Made by a program: the position numbers and the translations under genes. Under the pieces are notes generated by a model. It worked only from the letters and a program-made list of their open reading frames with translations. It was not told where the DNA came from and searched no databases. Source: Desulfuromonadales bacterium (lineage in GTDB: Bacteria; Desulfobacterota; Desulfuromonadia; Desulfuromonadales; BM103). Taken from it: a DNA stretch of 14,475 bases. Of this stretch, positions 6,776-13,959 are shown in pieces. Positions within the stretch are counted from its first letter, which is position 1. Each line of letters starts with the position of its first letter. The stretch covers positions 1-14,475 of the forward strand of contig DAOWJU010000332.1 in the NCBI GenBank assembly GCA_030640215.1. The letters are read 5' to 3'.

Positions 6776-7100
6776 CCTATAAGTCCTGTTGCAACTATTT
6801 CTCATATTACCTAGGGATATTCAGTATGCGGGGGCGTAGGACAAAGCCAGACACTATCTGTCAGATCAAGTCCCGATTACTACACTTAACAGGAGAGTTA
6901 AAAGCACATCAGTTTATTCAAATTCCTATCATCTGGGTACGGGGTCAGTACTTTACATGCAAGGTCATAATCAAAAACCACCCCCCCGGGTATCCAACTA
7001 ACTTTGCCCCACAACTTTTTACCTCTCATTCCCCATGACAATCAAAACCCCCTTCACATGTATGGCAATATCTGCCCACCTTCCTGATCAGGAGTCCATC
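6776..7100. other. intergenic region without an identified gene
   Basis: Short open frames occur here on both strands, but none has a Shine-Dalgarno sequence with plausible protein content. The composition is more AT-rich than the flanking operons. A C-run (6980-6987) and AT-rich tracts are the only marked features. AGGAG at 7090-7094 belongs to the ORF starting at 7101. Confidence 0.4.
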
Positions 7101-7298
7101 ATGAAAGTTGTAACAGCTAAGGCATCACTGCTTCCACAATCCGTCGGCAACCTCATCGAGTCGGCCAACTGTGCCACTCGCGTCATCCTTGCTACTTGCG
7201 AAGGTACTGAACGAGCAGTCAACGGTGTCGATGAACTCGCTACCCTCATGCTCCGTCAGCAACAGACCAGGCTCCTCGCAGAGCTTGCTCCTGCATAA
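7101..7298 (+). CDS. small hypothetical protein, 65 residues
   Basis: An ATG at 7101 sits 6 nt after AGGAG and opens a 65-codon frame that ends at 7298. A hairpin at 7306-7327 follows at once, as expected of a real short transcript. The product is Ala/Leu/Thr-rich, probably mostly helical, with no signal peptide or clear membrane span. A Cys near residue 24, another near 34 and a Gln-rich segment (RQQQTR) near the end are the only notable points. I do not recognise the family. The same frame is open back to 7035, but that start lacks a Shine-Dalgarno sequence. It could be a chance frame. Confidence 0.5.
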   Translation: MKVVTAKASLLPQSVGNLIESANCATRVILATCEGTERAVNGVDELATLMLRQQQTRLLAELAPA

Positions 7299-7305
7299 CA
7301 GCTGT

Positions 7306-7334
7306 GGCCTCACCTTCGGGTGGGGTCATAAGTT
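7306..7334 (+). terminator. terminator after the 65-codon ORF
   Basis: GGCCTCACC (7306-7314) and GGTGGGGTC (7319-7327) form a 9-bp stem with a couple of G-U pairs and a TTCG tetraloop (7315-7318). The following ATAAGTTTT is only moderately T-rich. It starts 7 nt after the stop codon. Confidence 0.6.
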
Positions 7335-7523
7335 TTACTGCTTACACAACCCGAGAAGCGATGCGCACACAACCCTTACACTTATAATCTACACCTACAG
7401 ATAGTATCCTAAAGACATGAACCAAACCACAGTTTGCACTATCACCATCCAGACAAGTAAGCACCTCCGGCCTGCCTGCGTCTGGTCGGTTCTCTCGGCA
7501 CGTTCCGTTCGCTTTGCTCACCG

Positions 7524-7539
7524 CAGAATGGCCATTCTG
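7524..7539. repeat. perfect 16-bp palindrome
   Basis: CAGAATGGCCATTCTG reads the same on both strands over 16 bp. No gene or terminator context explains it. A dimeric regulator site or an element end are possible. Confidence 0.7.
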
Positions 7540-7592
7540 ACGACATGCTTTCACTCCGCTTCGCTGCGTAAAAGTTCCCTCGGCTCGCCTAA

Positions 7593-7610
7593 ACATAACT
7601 GAAGTTATGT
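7593..7610. repeat. 8-bp inverted repeat with a 2-nt centre
   Basis: ACATAACT (7593-7600) and AGTTATGT (7603-7610) are perfect inverted copies around GA. This is operator-like in size and lies 53 bp from the 16-bp palindrome. No T run follows on either strand. Confidence 0.65.
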
Positions 7611-7885
7611 AACCCTGACTTGGCAGACCTCCAGCGACGATGAATGATTCCCCACCCACCCCGGTCGTCACAATAATATTTAGTGCCAGGCTGCTCTCTT
7701 CATGTTTGATCTTGCCTAATGCCTGACGTCAATCGTTCCTCCAACCCGGTCCGCCCAGTGGGCTCCCAATAGAATTGACACCATTAGAGATAAATATATT
7801 TTCCCTACCATTGGATCAGTGCTGTGGCTATTATCAGAAAACGCTTATCAGGCTCCAGTGGATATGTGGAATGGACAAGAAATCG

Positions 7886-7907
7886 AAAGTGTACCTAAAA
7901 GTGTACC
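7886..7907. repeat. direct repeat of AAAGTGTACC
   Basis: The 10-mer occurs at 7886-7895 and 7898-7907, a 12-nt period. It lies about 75 nt beyond the 3' end of the tRNA-Leu-like sequence, a spacing at which arm-type integrase sites are found in tRNA-targeted att regions. That reading is inference. Confidence 0.6.
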
Positions 7908-7935
7908 CAATAACTATTCCTACCTACCCTCAGAC

Positions 7936-7973
7936 ACAAAAACAGATAGCCAGAAATTAATCTAACTACCTGT
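7936..7973 (-). terminator. terminator of the leftward cobalamin operon and tRNA-like sequence
   Basis: On the minus strand, ACAGGTAG (7973-7966) pairs with CTATCTGT (7949-7942, one G-U) around a 16-nt loop, and a T run (TTTTT) continues to about 7938. It lies 8 nt after the CCA end of the tRNA-like sequence. I see no other leftward terminator after the sirC stop at 8112, so it probably closes both. Confidence 0.65.
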
Positions 7974-7981
7974 TTTCACGA

Positions 7982-8076
7982 TGGTACCCGGGACGAGAAT
8001 CGAACTCGTACAGACTTACGTCCGAGGGATTTTAAGTCCCATAAATATGCTTAACCACCGTTTCAGCTACGACACT
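7982..8076 (-). tRNA. tRNA-Leu(UAA)-like sequence, 5' half degenerate
   Basis: The 3' 59 nt (8040-7982) fit a bacterial tRNA-Leu exactly in layout: anticodon stem GGGA/TCCC with loop CTTAAAA (anticodon TAA), a long variable arm (GGAC/GTCT), T stem ACGAG/CTCGT with TTCGATT, then CCCGGGT, A and an encoded CCA. The 5' half does not follow. No ACCCGGG-like strand exists to pair with CCCGGGT. A D-arm-like GCT/AGC with GAAACGGTGGTTA can be drawn, but 6 extra nt then separate it from the anticodon stem. It is therefore either a pseudo-tRNA or the 3' tRNA copy left at an integration site. It lies 36 nt after sirC, on the same strand. Confidence 0.5.
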
Positions 8077-8111
8077 CCACAACAAATCGCGACGTCTCAA
8101 AACAGTACAAT

Positions 8112-8669
8112 TCAAACAATATCAGCATCCTTATTTTTATCTATGGCTGTTTCTACTTCCCTCCTACTCAGTTCAGGCGTTATGACTCCAGCCTTACGAT
8201 CTTCAGCTTTGGACTGAAGCAAATCATTGATGCTTTGTGGTATCAACGACTTAATCTTATCCCGAACAACCTTACCAACCGTCGGACTGGCACCATCCGT
8301 AGAAACAGCTATTTTCAGCATTCCATAATTTACGAGCGCAGAAAAATAGAAATCCGATTTTTCGGGACTCGCAGCTATATTGACCAGCAGGTAACGTTTT
8401 TCCTTTTCACGGAGAAGCATATCCGCAACATGCGAGACACCGGTCGCATCGACAACAATATCAAATGAAGTCAGGTCATCTACATACAACTGCTTGCGCA
8501 CCATCCCAAACTCAAGGTCAAGGTTGTTGAATGATGGCAGGAACTCTTCGGCAATCACCTTGAATTCAACCCGGTTCTCGATCAGAACCTTGGCTTTCCT
8601 GTAGGCGACCTTGCCACCACCGATCAGCAACAATCGCGGATTAACAAGAAGAACTGGCAAACTATACAT
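8112..8669 (-). CDS. precorrin-2 dehydrogenase (SirC/Met8/CysG N-terminal type)
   Basis: This NAD-dependent enzyme oxidises precorrin-2 to sirohydrochlorin, the substrate for cobalt insertion or siroheme. The 185-residue form starts MYSLPVLLV, as the family does, and has the nucleotide-binding GGGKVAYRK at 17-25, then FDIVVDATG near 70 and NIAASPEKSDFYF (the strand bearing the family's Asn and Phe positions). ATG 8669 has AAGGG upstream. A GTG at 8684 overlapping the cobA stop is also possible and would add five residues. It is the last gene of the leftward operon. Some homologs also chelate metal; I cannot tell that from the sequence. Confidence 0.9.
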   Translation of the reverse strand: MYSLPVLLVNPRLLLIGGGKVAYRKAKVLIENRVEFKVIAEEFLPSFNNLDLEFGMVRKQLYVDDLTSFDIVVDATGVSHVADMLLREKEKRYLLVNIAASPEKSDFYFSALVNYGMLKIAVSTDGASPTVGKVVRDKIKSLIPQSINDLLQSKAEDRKAGVITPELSRREVETAIDKNKDADIV

Positions 8670-8683
8670 TGAAGACCCTTGCA

Positions 8684-9448
8684 CTACTCTGTGATCGTAT
8701 CAAACCAACGTAATTTATCACGCAAGGAAACGACTTCACCGACAATGATCACCGCCGGAGTAGGAATTTCCATCCCCTGGATTTTTTGAAGTGCATTCTC
8801 AAGAGTCGACACCACTGTCATCTGCCGGGATGTCGTAGCGCAACTGATAATTCCCACAGGCGTATTGATCGGACGACCGTGGGCAATCAACTCGCGACAG
8901 ATCGTATCGAGATTACCCAACCCCATATAAAAGACCAGAGTACCGTCCCCAGGGGCCAAACACTGCCAATTAACTTTCGGCTGTTCATTATTGTCCATCT
9001 TAGTGTGCCCAGTCACCAGAGTGACGCTGGTTGTGCAGTCACGATGCGTTACCGGAATTCCAGAATAAGCGGCAGCGGCAAATCCAGCCGTGACTCCGGG
9101 GACCACTTCAAACGGAACGCCTATCTCTTCGAGGTATTGCGCTTCTTCTCCGCCACGGCCAAAGACAAAGGGGTCACCGCCTTTGAGACGCACCACCACC
9201 CTTCCCGGCTGCGCTTTCTCTACCAGTAGCTTGTTAATCTCTTCCTGGGGCAGCAAGTGGTGACCCTTTACCTTGCCGACATAGATCAGCTCGGCCCCAT
9301 TGGGCACCTCCTTGAGGAATTCGGGATTAACCAGTTTATCGTATAGGACGACATCGGCCTGTTGCAGGCAGCGCAAGCCCTTTACGGTAATCAAGCCGGG
9401 GTCTCCAGGACCAGCACCGACCAGATAGACTTGAGTTTCTCTCTTCAC
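8684..9448 (-). CDS. cobA: uroporphyrinogen-III C-methyltransferase (SUMT)
   Basis: CobA adds methyl groups to C2 and C7 of uroporphyrinogen III from SAM, giving precorrin-2, the entry point to cobalamin and siroheme. The 254-residue product has the family's [11 protein letters not shown] (11-21), [18 protein letters not shown] (85-102), VPGVTAG (116-122) and THRD (near 134). It is the single-domain form with no fused HemD or CysG dehydrogenase half. The GTG start at 9448 has TTGAGG upstream. There is a 35-nt gap after cbiJ, and sirC follows with a 1-nt overlap or a 14-nt gap depending on its start. Together CobA and SirC supply sirohydrochlorin to the operon's other enzymes. Confidence 0.96.
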   Translation of the reverse strand: MKRETQVYLVGAGPGDPGLITVKGLRCLQQADVVLYDKLVNPEFLKEVPNGAELIYVGKVKGHHLLPQEEINKLLVEKAQPGRVVVRLKGGDPFVFGRGGEEAQYLEEIGVPFEVVPGVTAGFAAAAYSGIPVTHRDCTTSVTLVTGHTKMDNNEQPKVNWQCLAPGDGTLVFYMGLGNLDTICRELIAHGRPINTPVGIISCATTSRQMTVVSTLENALQKIQGMEIPTPAVIIVGEVVSLRDKLRWFDTITE

Positions 9449-9483
9449 TTAATACCTCAATATATTCTGTGTTTGCCTGACTT

Positions 9484-10278
9484 TCATTCTGCGTCAACGT
9501 ACTGAGGGCACTGCTGTTGCAGCGCATTCAACAACTCATTGATGCCGTTATAAGATTGCCCTGATGGCTCGACCGGACGCCTGACAACAATGAACTGGCA
9601 ATGTTCATGTTCCGCTGCGCGCCATTTTTCCTCTACTCCACCGACTTGTCCGCTTTCCTTGGTCACCACGACACCGATCTCGTATCTACGAATCAGCGTC
9701 AGGTTGTCTTCATAACTGAAAGGACCACGGCCAAAAATACGGCGGGATGTTTCCAGCCCCGCAGCATTACATGCAGCAACGGAGTCAGGGTGGTTCAACA
9801 CTCTGGCGTAAAGCGGGAGTTGTCTCCTGCTCGCTTGTTCGACATAAGGAGCAAGATGGCGCGATCCAATAGTCAGGAGAATCGGCAGCCCCGATTCGCA
9901 GGCAAGCAATGAAGCCTGCTCATGATCATCAGCATACAACCACGCATCTCTTGGCCCTTGCGTTTCCTGGCGTTGGTAACGCAGGTAGGGGCAACCAGTC
10001 TCTTCACAAGCGTTGCGCGCGTTCCGGTGAACAACCTCCGCATAGGGGTGAGTTGCGTCGACCAGTGCTGAGAAGCCCTGCACCGTGATCAACTCAATTA
10101 GCTCTGAACGGTTCAACCGACCGCTACGACGACTGATCGCAGAATGTTGTCCACTATTTAACGGTTCGTCGGTTGCCGTTGACACAAGCACCTGCCAACC
10201 AAGCTCGGCTAAGCGCAAAGCCAGAGAAGCGGTTTCGCTGGTGCCACCGAGGAGAAGTATCTGTGCTCGTTCCGTCAT
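9484..10278 (-). CDS. cbiJ: cobalt-precorrin-6A reductase (CbiJ/CobK)
   Basis: The enzyme reduces (cobalt-)precorrin-6A with NAD(P)H in corrin ring synthesis. The 264-residue protein begins with a Rossmann-like ILLLGGTSE (7-15) and has the family signature DATHPYA at 74-80, IFGRGPFSYEDN (about 185-200) and VVTKESGQVGG (about 207-217). The ATG at 10278 shares its A with the upstream cbiH TGA (TGATG), a sign of translational coupling. Cb(l)i naming is used because CbiD and CbiG in the operon indicate the anaerobic route. Confidence 0.93.
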   Translation of the reverse strand: MTERAQILLLGGTSETASLALRLAELGWQVLVSTATDEPLNSGQHSAISRRSGRLNRSELIELITVQGFSALVDATHPYAEVVHRNARNACEETGCPYLRYQRQETQGPRDAWLYADDHEQASLLACESGLPILLTIGSRHLAPYVEQASRRQLPLYARVLNHPDSVAACNAAGLETSRRIFGRGPFSYEDNLTLIRRYEIGVVVTKESGQVGGVEEKWRAAEHEHCQFIVVRRPVEPSGQSYNGINELLNALQQQCPQYVDAE

Positions 10279-11054
10279 CAATAATATCCGCGTGGTGTGA
10301 CCATTCGCCCATCAAGAACACAAGTTGTTGAATTGCCAATGATAACTATCGAGCGCATCCCAACCTCTTGCTCAAGAAGATGATCCAGGTCAGTCAAAAC
10401 CAGGCGTTCTTCTTCACTGCCAACGGCAGTTGCAACACCTACGGGGGTTGAACCAGGTCGATGCTCGCGAAAAATTTTTGTCGCCTCTTCCAATTGCATC
10501 ACGCGTTTCTTGCTTCGCGGGTTATATAACGAAACAACCAGATCAGCGGCGGCGACGGCCCCCAGACGTTTTACGATCATTTCCCAAGGGACAAGAAGAT
10601 CACTCAGGCTGATAGTTGCCGAATCAAGCATCAGGGGCGCTCCCATCAAGGCTGCCGCCGAATTAGCGGCCGTCACCCCAGGAATGACCTCCATGTCGAG
10701 ATCGTAGTCCTCTGCTGAAGCCATTTCCATGGCCAACCCTGCCATGCCGTATACCCCTGCATCGCCCGATGAAATCAAGGACACCACCTGTCCGGCCCTG
10801 GCTTGTTCAAGAGCCGCTCGACAACGATCTGCTTCCTGCTTCATCCCCGAGGTGATGACCGTCTGATCCTCGATCAGATCTTCTACTGCCTCGATATAAG
10901 GGCCATAGCCAACAACAACATTACTGTCTTTGATCGCCTTCCCTGCTCTTGGGGTACGATCGACAACGCTGCCCGGACCTATGCCAACGAGGAACAGTTT
11001 TCCTTGGCTATTGCTATGGTGATGCCGTTGAAGGCTGTTTTTTTCAGTATTAAT
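10278..11054 (-). CDS. cbiH: cobalt-precorrin-3B C17-methyltransferase (CbiH/CobJ), unusual start
   Basis: CbiH methylates C17 and contracts the ring. The conserved domain is complete: KLFLVGIGPGS, NVVVGYGPYIE, SLISSGDAGVYGMAG, VIPGVTAANSAAALMGAP, VSLYNPRSKKR and a closing IVIIGNSTT. The start is odd. In this frame there is no ATG, GTG or TTG between a TTG at 11258, deep inside cbiG, and the domain. An ATT at 11054 has GGAAGGAG (11068-11061) 6 nt upstream, ideal for initiation, and gives 258 residues, a normal length. A CTG at 10997 is a weaker choice. A 7-A run (11044-11038) allows slippage from cbiG, but that would cost CbiG its last strand. It overlaps the cbiG 3' end by 76 nt with the ATT start. 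Confidence 0.88.
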   Translation of the reverse strand: MNTEKNSLQRHHHSNSQGKLFLVGIGPGSVVDRTPRAGKAIKDSNVVVGYGPYIEAVEDLIEDQTVITSGMKQEADRCRAALEQARAGQVVSLISSGDAGVYGMAGLAMEMASAEDYDLDMEVIPGVTAANSAAALMGAPLMLDSATISLSDLLVPWEMIVKRLGAVAAADLVVSLYNPRSKKRVMQLEEATKIFREHRPGSTPVGVATAVGSEEERLVLTDLDHLLEQEVGMRSIVIIGNSTTCVLDGRMVTPRGYY

Positions 11055-11755
11055 GACGTTCTCCTTCCAGATAGCAATGCTGCCGGTTCTGCAACCGCTG
11101 GCAGATTGACTTGCTGTTGTACGAAGTCTGATGACTCGTATGTCAGATGACTCATGCGAATCAGCTCCGAATCGATAATCCGTAGTGGTAGTTCCAATTC
11201 CTCGGCAGCCTGTAACAAGCCCGACTCTGACTGTTTTACATCGGCAGTAGCAAGGCAACGGACCTGATCAAGACCGACTCCGATCAATTTCATTGCCGTC
11301 ATTATCGCAGCACGAATCTCCATTGCACTCTTACCCTTTCGACAGCCGACACCGACGACAAGATCTTTCACAGCCTCCGTGGTTGTGGAAACAACTGGTT
11401 CTGCGCCGGTCAGGTTGGCAATATCGTTTGCCAACTGATTAGCACCTCCTTCATGACCACTGAGCAGGCTTATGGCATAACGTGCCCCGACATCCAGACA
11501 AACCACCGCAGGGTCTCCAAGCTTATGCTTGACCAGAGGGGCAATGGCGCGCACAACCACACCGCAGGGGGCAATAAAGACAAGGCCGCCATAACGACTG
11601 AACAGCTCTTCCGTCAGGTCATACACCCGCTCAAAGGAATGGACTCCGCTGGGGGCATCAACCCCTTGATGCAGATACTGGTCAACCTCCATACCGGCTG
11701 CGATCCGTTGCATGACCTTGAAACCTTCGGGTGAAAAGGTGATCACCGCAACCAT
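10979..11755 (-). CDS. cbiG: cobalt-precorrin-5A hydrolase (CbiG), short form
   Basis: CbiG opens the delta-lactone of cobalt-precorrin-5A and releases acetaldehyde, a step specific to the anaerobic route. The protein has 258 residues, against about 315-350 for full-length CbiG. Its N-terminal domain is clear (LVFIAPCGVVVRAIAP at 58-73, SLLSGHEGGANQLA at 96-109), and the C-terminal domain starts at about 132 (VVGVGCRKG) and ends with GITIAIAK. The central domain normally found between them is missing, with only a few residues joining the two. ATG 11755 shares a base with the cbiF stop (TGATG) and has TGGAGG upstream. Confidence 0.92.
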   Translation of the reverse strand: MVAVITFSPEGFKVMQRIAAGMEVDQYLHQGVDAPSGVHSFERVYDLTEELFSRYGGLVFIAPCGVVVRAIAPLVKHKLGDPAVVCLDVGARYAISLLSGHEGGANQLANDIANLTGAEPVVSTTTEAVKDLVVGVGCRKGKSAMEIRAAIMTAMKLIGVGLDQVRCLATADVKQSESGLLQAAEELELPLRIIDSELIRMSHLTYESSDFVQQQVNLPAVAEPAALLSGRRTSLILKKTAFNGITIAIAKENCSSLA

Positions 11756-12531
11756 CAACTTGAACCTCCAGTACCTTCAGTGTCAGCAACCCGATAACCG
11801 TGACTGAAGTGTTGATGATAAAGTTTCGAAACGGGAAGATCTCGCGACAGCGCCTGGCCGACAATAATCATAGCTGTTTTCTTGATCCCGGCACTCTCCA
11901 CCTTGTTGGCAATATCGGCCAGGCAGCCTTGAATCACCTGCTCATCGGGCCAGCTCGCCCGGTACACCACACCGGCGGGGCAGTCCTCCCCATAATAATT
12001 TGCCAGTTCAGCAGCGACTTCATCCAGTTTATGAACGGACAGGAACAGACAAAGAGTTGACTCAGTCCGGGCCAGATGTTCCAGCTCCTGCTTCTCTGGC
12101 ATTGGCGTTCGTCCCGAGGTCCGGCTAAGAATCACCGTCTGGGCAATTTCAGGCACCGTCAACTCGGTCTTCAAAGCCGCAGCGGCGGCTTGAAACGAGC
12201 TGACGCCCGGGACAACCTGATATTCGATTCCGAGCCGATCAAGCACATTCATCTGTTCCCTGATCGCTCCATAGATTGAAGGATCGCCAGTGTGCAAGCG
12301 TACGACATCAATCCCCAAAGGTTGGGCACGAACAAAGACCTCTTCTATCTCCTCCAATGTCATTCCGGCGGAATCATGCAGCTCACAATAATCAGGGACA
12401 AGGCCGACAACTTCCGGGCTGACCAGAGAACCGGCATAAACGCAGATTCGACAGCCTTCCAGTAAGCGGCGGGCCTTGACAGTCAACAAGTCAGGATCAC
12501 CAGGCCCCGCGCCGACAAAAATCACTTTCAT
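11755..12531 (-). CDS. cbiF: cobalt-precorrin-4 C11-methyltransferase (CbiF/CobM)
   Basis: CbiF transfers a methyl group from SAM to C11 of cobalt-precorrin-4. The 258-residue protein carries GAGPGDPDLLT (7-17), VYAGSLVSPE (31-40), DSAGMTLEEI (about 53-62), VVRLHTGDPSIYGA (76-89) and VPGVSSFQAAAA, all typical of CbiF and distinct from the other SAM-dependent tetrapyrrole methyltransferases here. ATG 12531 has GAGGAG 8 nt upstream. The 52-nt gap after cbiL is the largest in the operon, and cbiG overlaps by 1 nt. The Ser/Gly-rich tail after the domain seems unstructured. Confidence 0.96.
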   Translation of the reverse strand: MKVIFVGAGPGDPDLLTVKARRLLEGCRICVYAGSLVSPEVVGLVPDYCELHDSAGMTLEEIEEVFVRAQPLGIDVVRLHTGDPSIYGAIREQMNVLDRLGIEYQVVPGVSSFQAAAAALKTELTVPEIAQTVILSRTSGRTPMPEKQELEHLARTESTLCLFLSVHKLDEVAAELANYYGEDCPAGVVYRASWPDEQVIQGCLADIANKVESAGIKKTAMIIVGQALSRDLPVSKLYHQHFSHGYRVADTEGTGGSS

Positions 12532-12583
12532 TGATTAACACTCCTCAAATTGAACAAAAATGAACCTGAATAGACATTCCCAG

Positions 12584-13324
12584 CTACTCACCAGCAGCCT
12601 GCACAATAATCACCGCCAGGTTGCCGGTTGTTTCATCTGCGTCGCGCAAGTGGTTCAGATCCAGCTCTACCCGTTGATCAGGCAACCCTGCGCGAGAGAC
12701 AAAGACACTTCTGTCCAGAACGTTAAGCTGTTCAAGCAGGTCAACAATCTCTCTTAGGCGAGAACCGATCTTCATCAAAACCACACCAGCACCACTCGTA
12801 ATAGCTGACTCGATCCTTACCAAATCATTGGCAACTGGAATCACATGCAGTGACTGTTGCCCTTCCCCCAATGGTGTATTGGTCAAGGCAGCAACCAAAC
12901 TGAAGGCGCTGACACCGGGGACCGTCTCTATCCTGGCGGCATCGAACTCCTTACGTAGCGCCCGAACCAGGTAAATATAGGTCGAATAAAGTAAGGCATC
13001 TCCGAGAGTGACAAAGGCCACATCCTGGCCAGCCTGTAATTTCGTGGCAATCTCCACAGCGGTTTGCTGCCAGTGCTGACACCGACTGGTACTGTCCGAC
13101 GCCAGAGAAAATGTCACTTCTTTTATCTCACACTCTGAACCGGCATAGTCCTGCACCACCTCACTGACGTAATCCTGAGTGCTTAAATGCGACGTCGGTA
13201 CATAGATACAATCACTCGAACTCAATACACGGATCGCCTTAAGGGTTAAAAGCTCCGGATCACCGGGGCCAACCCCGATACCGTAGAATGTTCCGAGCTT
13301 CGTTTCTTGTGGCCGATTCGTCAC
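12584..13324 (-). CDS. cbiL: cobalt-factor II / precorrin-2 C20-methyltransferase (CbiL/CobI)
   Basis: CbiL methylates C20 of cobalt-sirohydrochlorin (cobalt-factor II). The 246-residue product has GVGPGDPELLTLKA (17-30), FVTLGDALLYSTY (102-114), and VPGVSAFSLVAA, and ends in NLAVIIV. The Leu-Gly-Asp-Ala-Leu-Tyr-Ser-Thr pattern is characteristic of CbiL/CobI. The GTG start at 13324 overlaps the cbiE stop (GTGA) and has AAGGAG 5 nt upstream, so start and coupling are clear. Confidence 0.95.
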   Translation of the reverse strand: MTNRPQETKLGTFYGIGVGPGDPELLTLKAIRVLSSSDCIYVPTSHLSTQDYVSEVVQDYAGSECEIKEVTFSLASDSTSRCQHWQQTAVEIATKLQAGQDVAFVTLGDALLYSTYIYLVRALRKEFDAARIETVPGVSAFSLVAALTNTPLGEGQQSLHVIPVANDLVRIESAITSGAGVVLMKIGSRLREIVDLLEQLNVLDRSVFVSRAGLPDQRVELDLNHLRDADETTGNLAVIIVQAAGE

Positions 13325-13959
13325 GACATCTCCTTACGAGCAACCAGTATGATAATCGTTCGCGAAGCCAGTTCTGCCTGCGCCAAACCGCTCGCATCGT
13401 ATGGTGTGATGCGTTCCTCATCCCAGGTCAGGTTTTCGCAGGCAAATGCACGATAGGCGCTTCCGAGTTGTTCGAGTAGATCAGCAGCCCAGCGTGTTGC
13501 TTGCGCTGTACCAGCAAGAATAGCGATTTTCCCATACCCTTGCAGAGCGTTAACTGACTCCTCCGGTTGACGCCCATGAGCACTGACCACCTTTAAATCA
13601 TGCCAATCCAAACAGAGGCGGGCACAGGCAACCTGTACCGAGCTGATGCCCGGAATCAACCGACACTGCTGAGCACCGAAATGTTCCTGGATTGTACGCG
13701 CCAGGCTGAAAAGCCCGGTGTCGCCGGAGACCAGCACAACAACCCTCCGTTTCTGCTCCGACTCGATACGGGCCAAAACCGCCGGGATGTCTGCACCGAC
13801 CGGAACACAGGTAGCAGCCGTTGCGGGGAACAAATCGAGTAGATGCTTGGCGCCCACCAGAACTTCTGCACAGGCAACAGCATGCCGCACAGCATCAGAT
13901 AAATAGTCAGGGTGACCGGGGCCGCACCCCACAACAATTATTTGCGCACGATCCGTCAT
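13321..13959 (-). CDS. cbiE: cobalt-precorrin-7 C5-methyltransferase (CbiE)
   Basis: CbiE methylates C5 of the corrin ring. The 212-residue protein has VVGCGPGHPDYLSDA near the N-terminus, VLVSGDTGLFSLA, LIPGISSVQVACARL and VVSAHGR, the usual CbiE elements. It is not fused to CbiT: the protein stops after a single methyltransferase domain, and cbiL begins at once. ATG 13959 forms ATGA with the cbiD stop and has GGAG upstream. A GTG at 13968 would add three residues and is less likely. Confidence 0.94.
   Translation of the reverse strand: MTDRAQIIVVGCGPGHPDYLSDAVRHAVACAEVLVGAKHLLDLFPATAATCVPVGADIPAVLARIESEQKRRVVVLVSGDTGLFSLARTIQEHFGAQQCRLIPGISSVQVACARLCLDWHDLKVVSAHGRQPEESVNALQGYGKIAILAGTAQATRWAADLLEQLGSAYRAFACENLTWDEERITPYDASGLAQAELASRTIIILVARKEMS

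Larger units (their letters stand above)
7328..7935. other. gene-poor stretch with unexplained palindromes
   Basis: About 600 nt with no supported gene on either strand. A 109-codon leftward frame (7671-7342) lacks a recognisable domain and ribosome-binding site. The middle part (about 7440-7670) differs in texture from its surroundings and holds two strong inverted repeats, which points to an inserted or decayed accessory element rather than plain spacer. Confidence 0.4.

Noticed and set aside
7342..7671. 109-codon leftward frame
   Set aside because: No ribosome-binding site, no domain, and it contains two strong palindromes.
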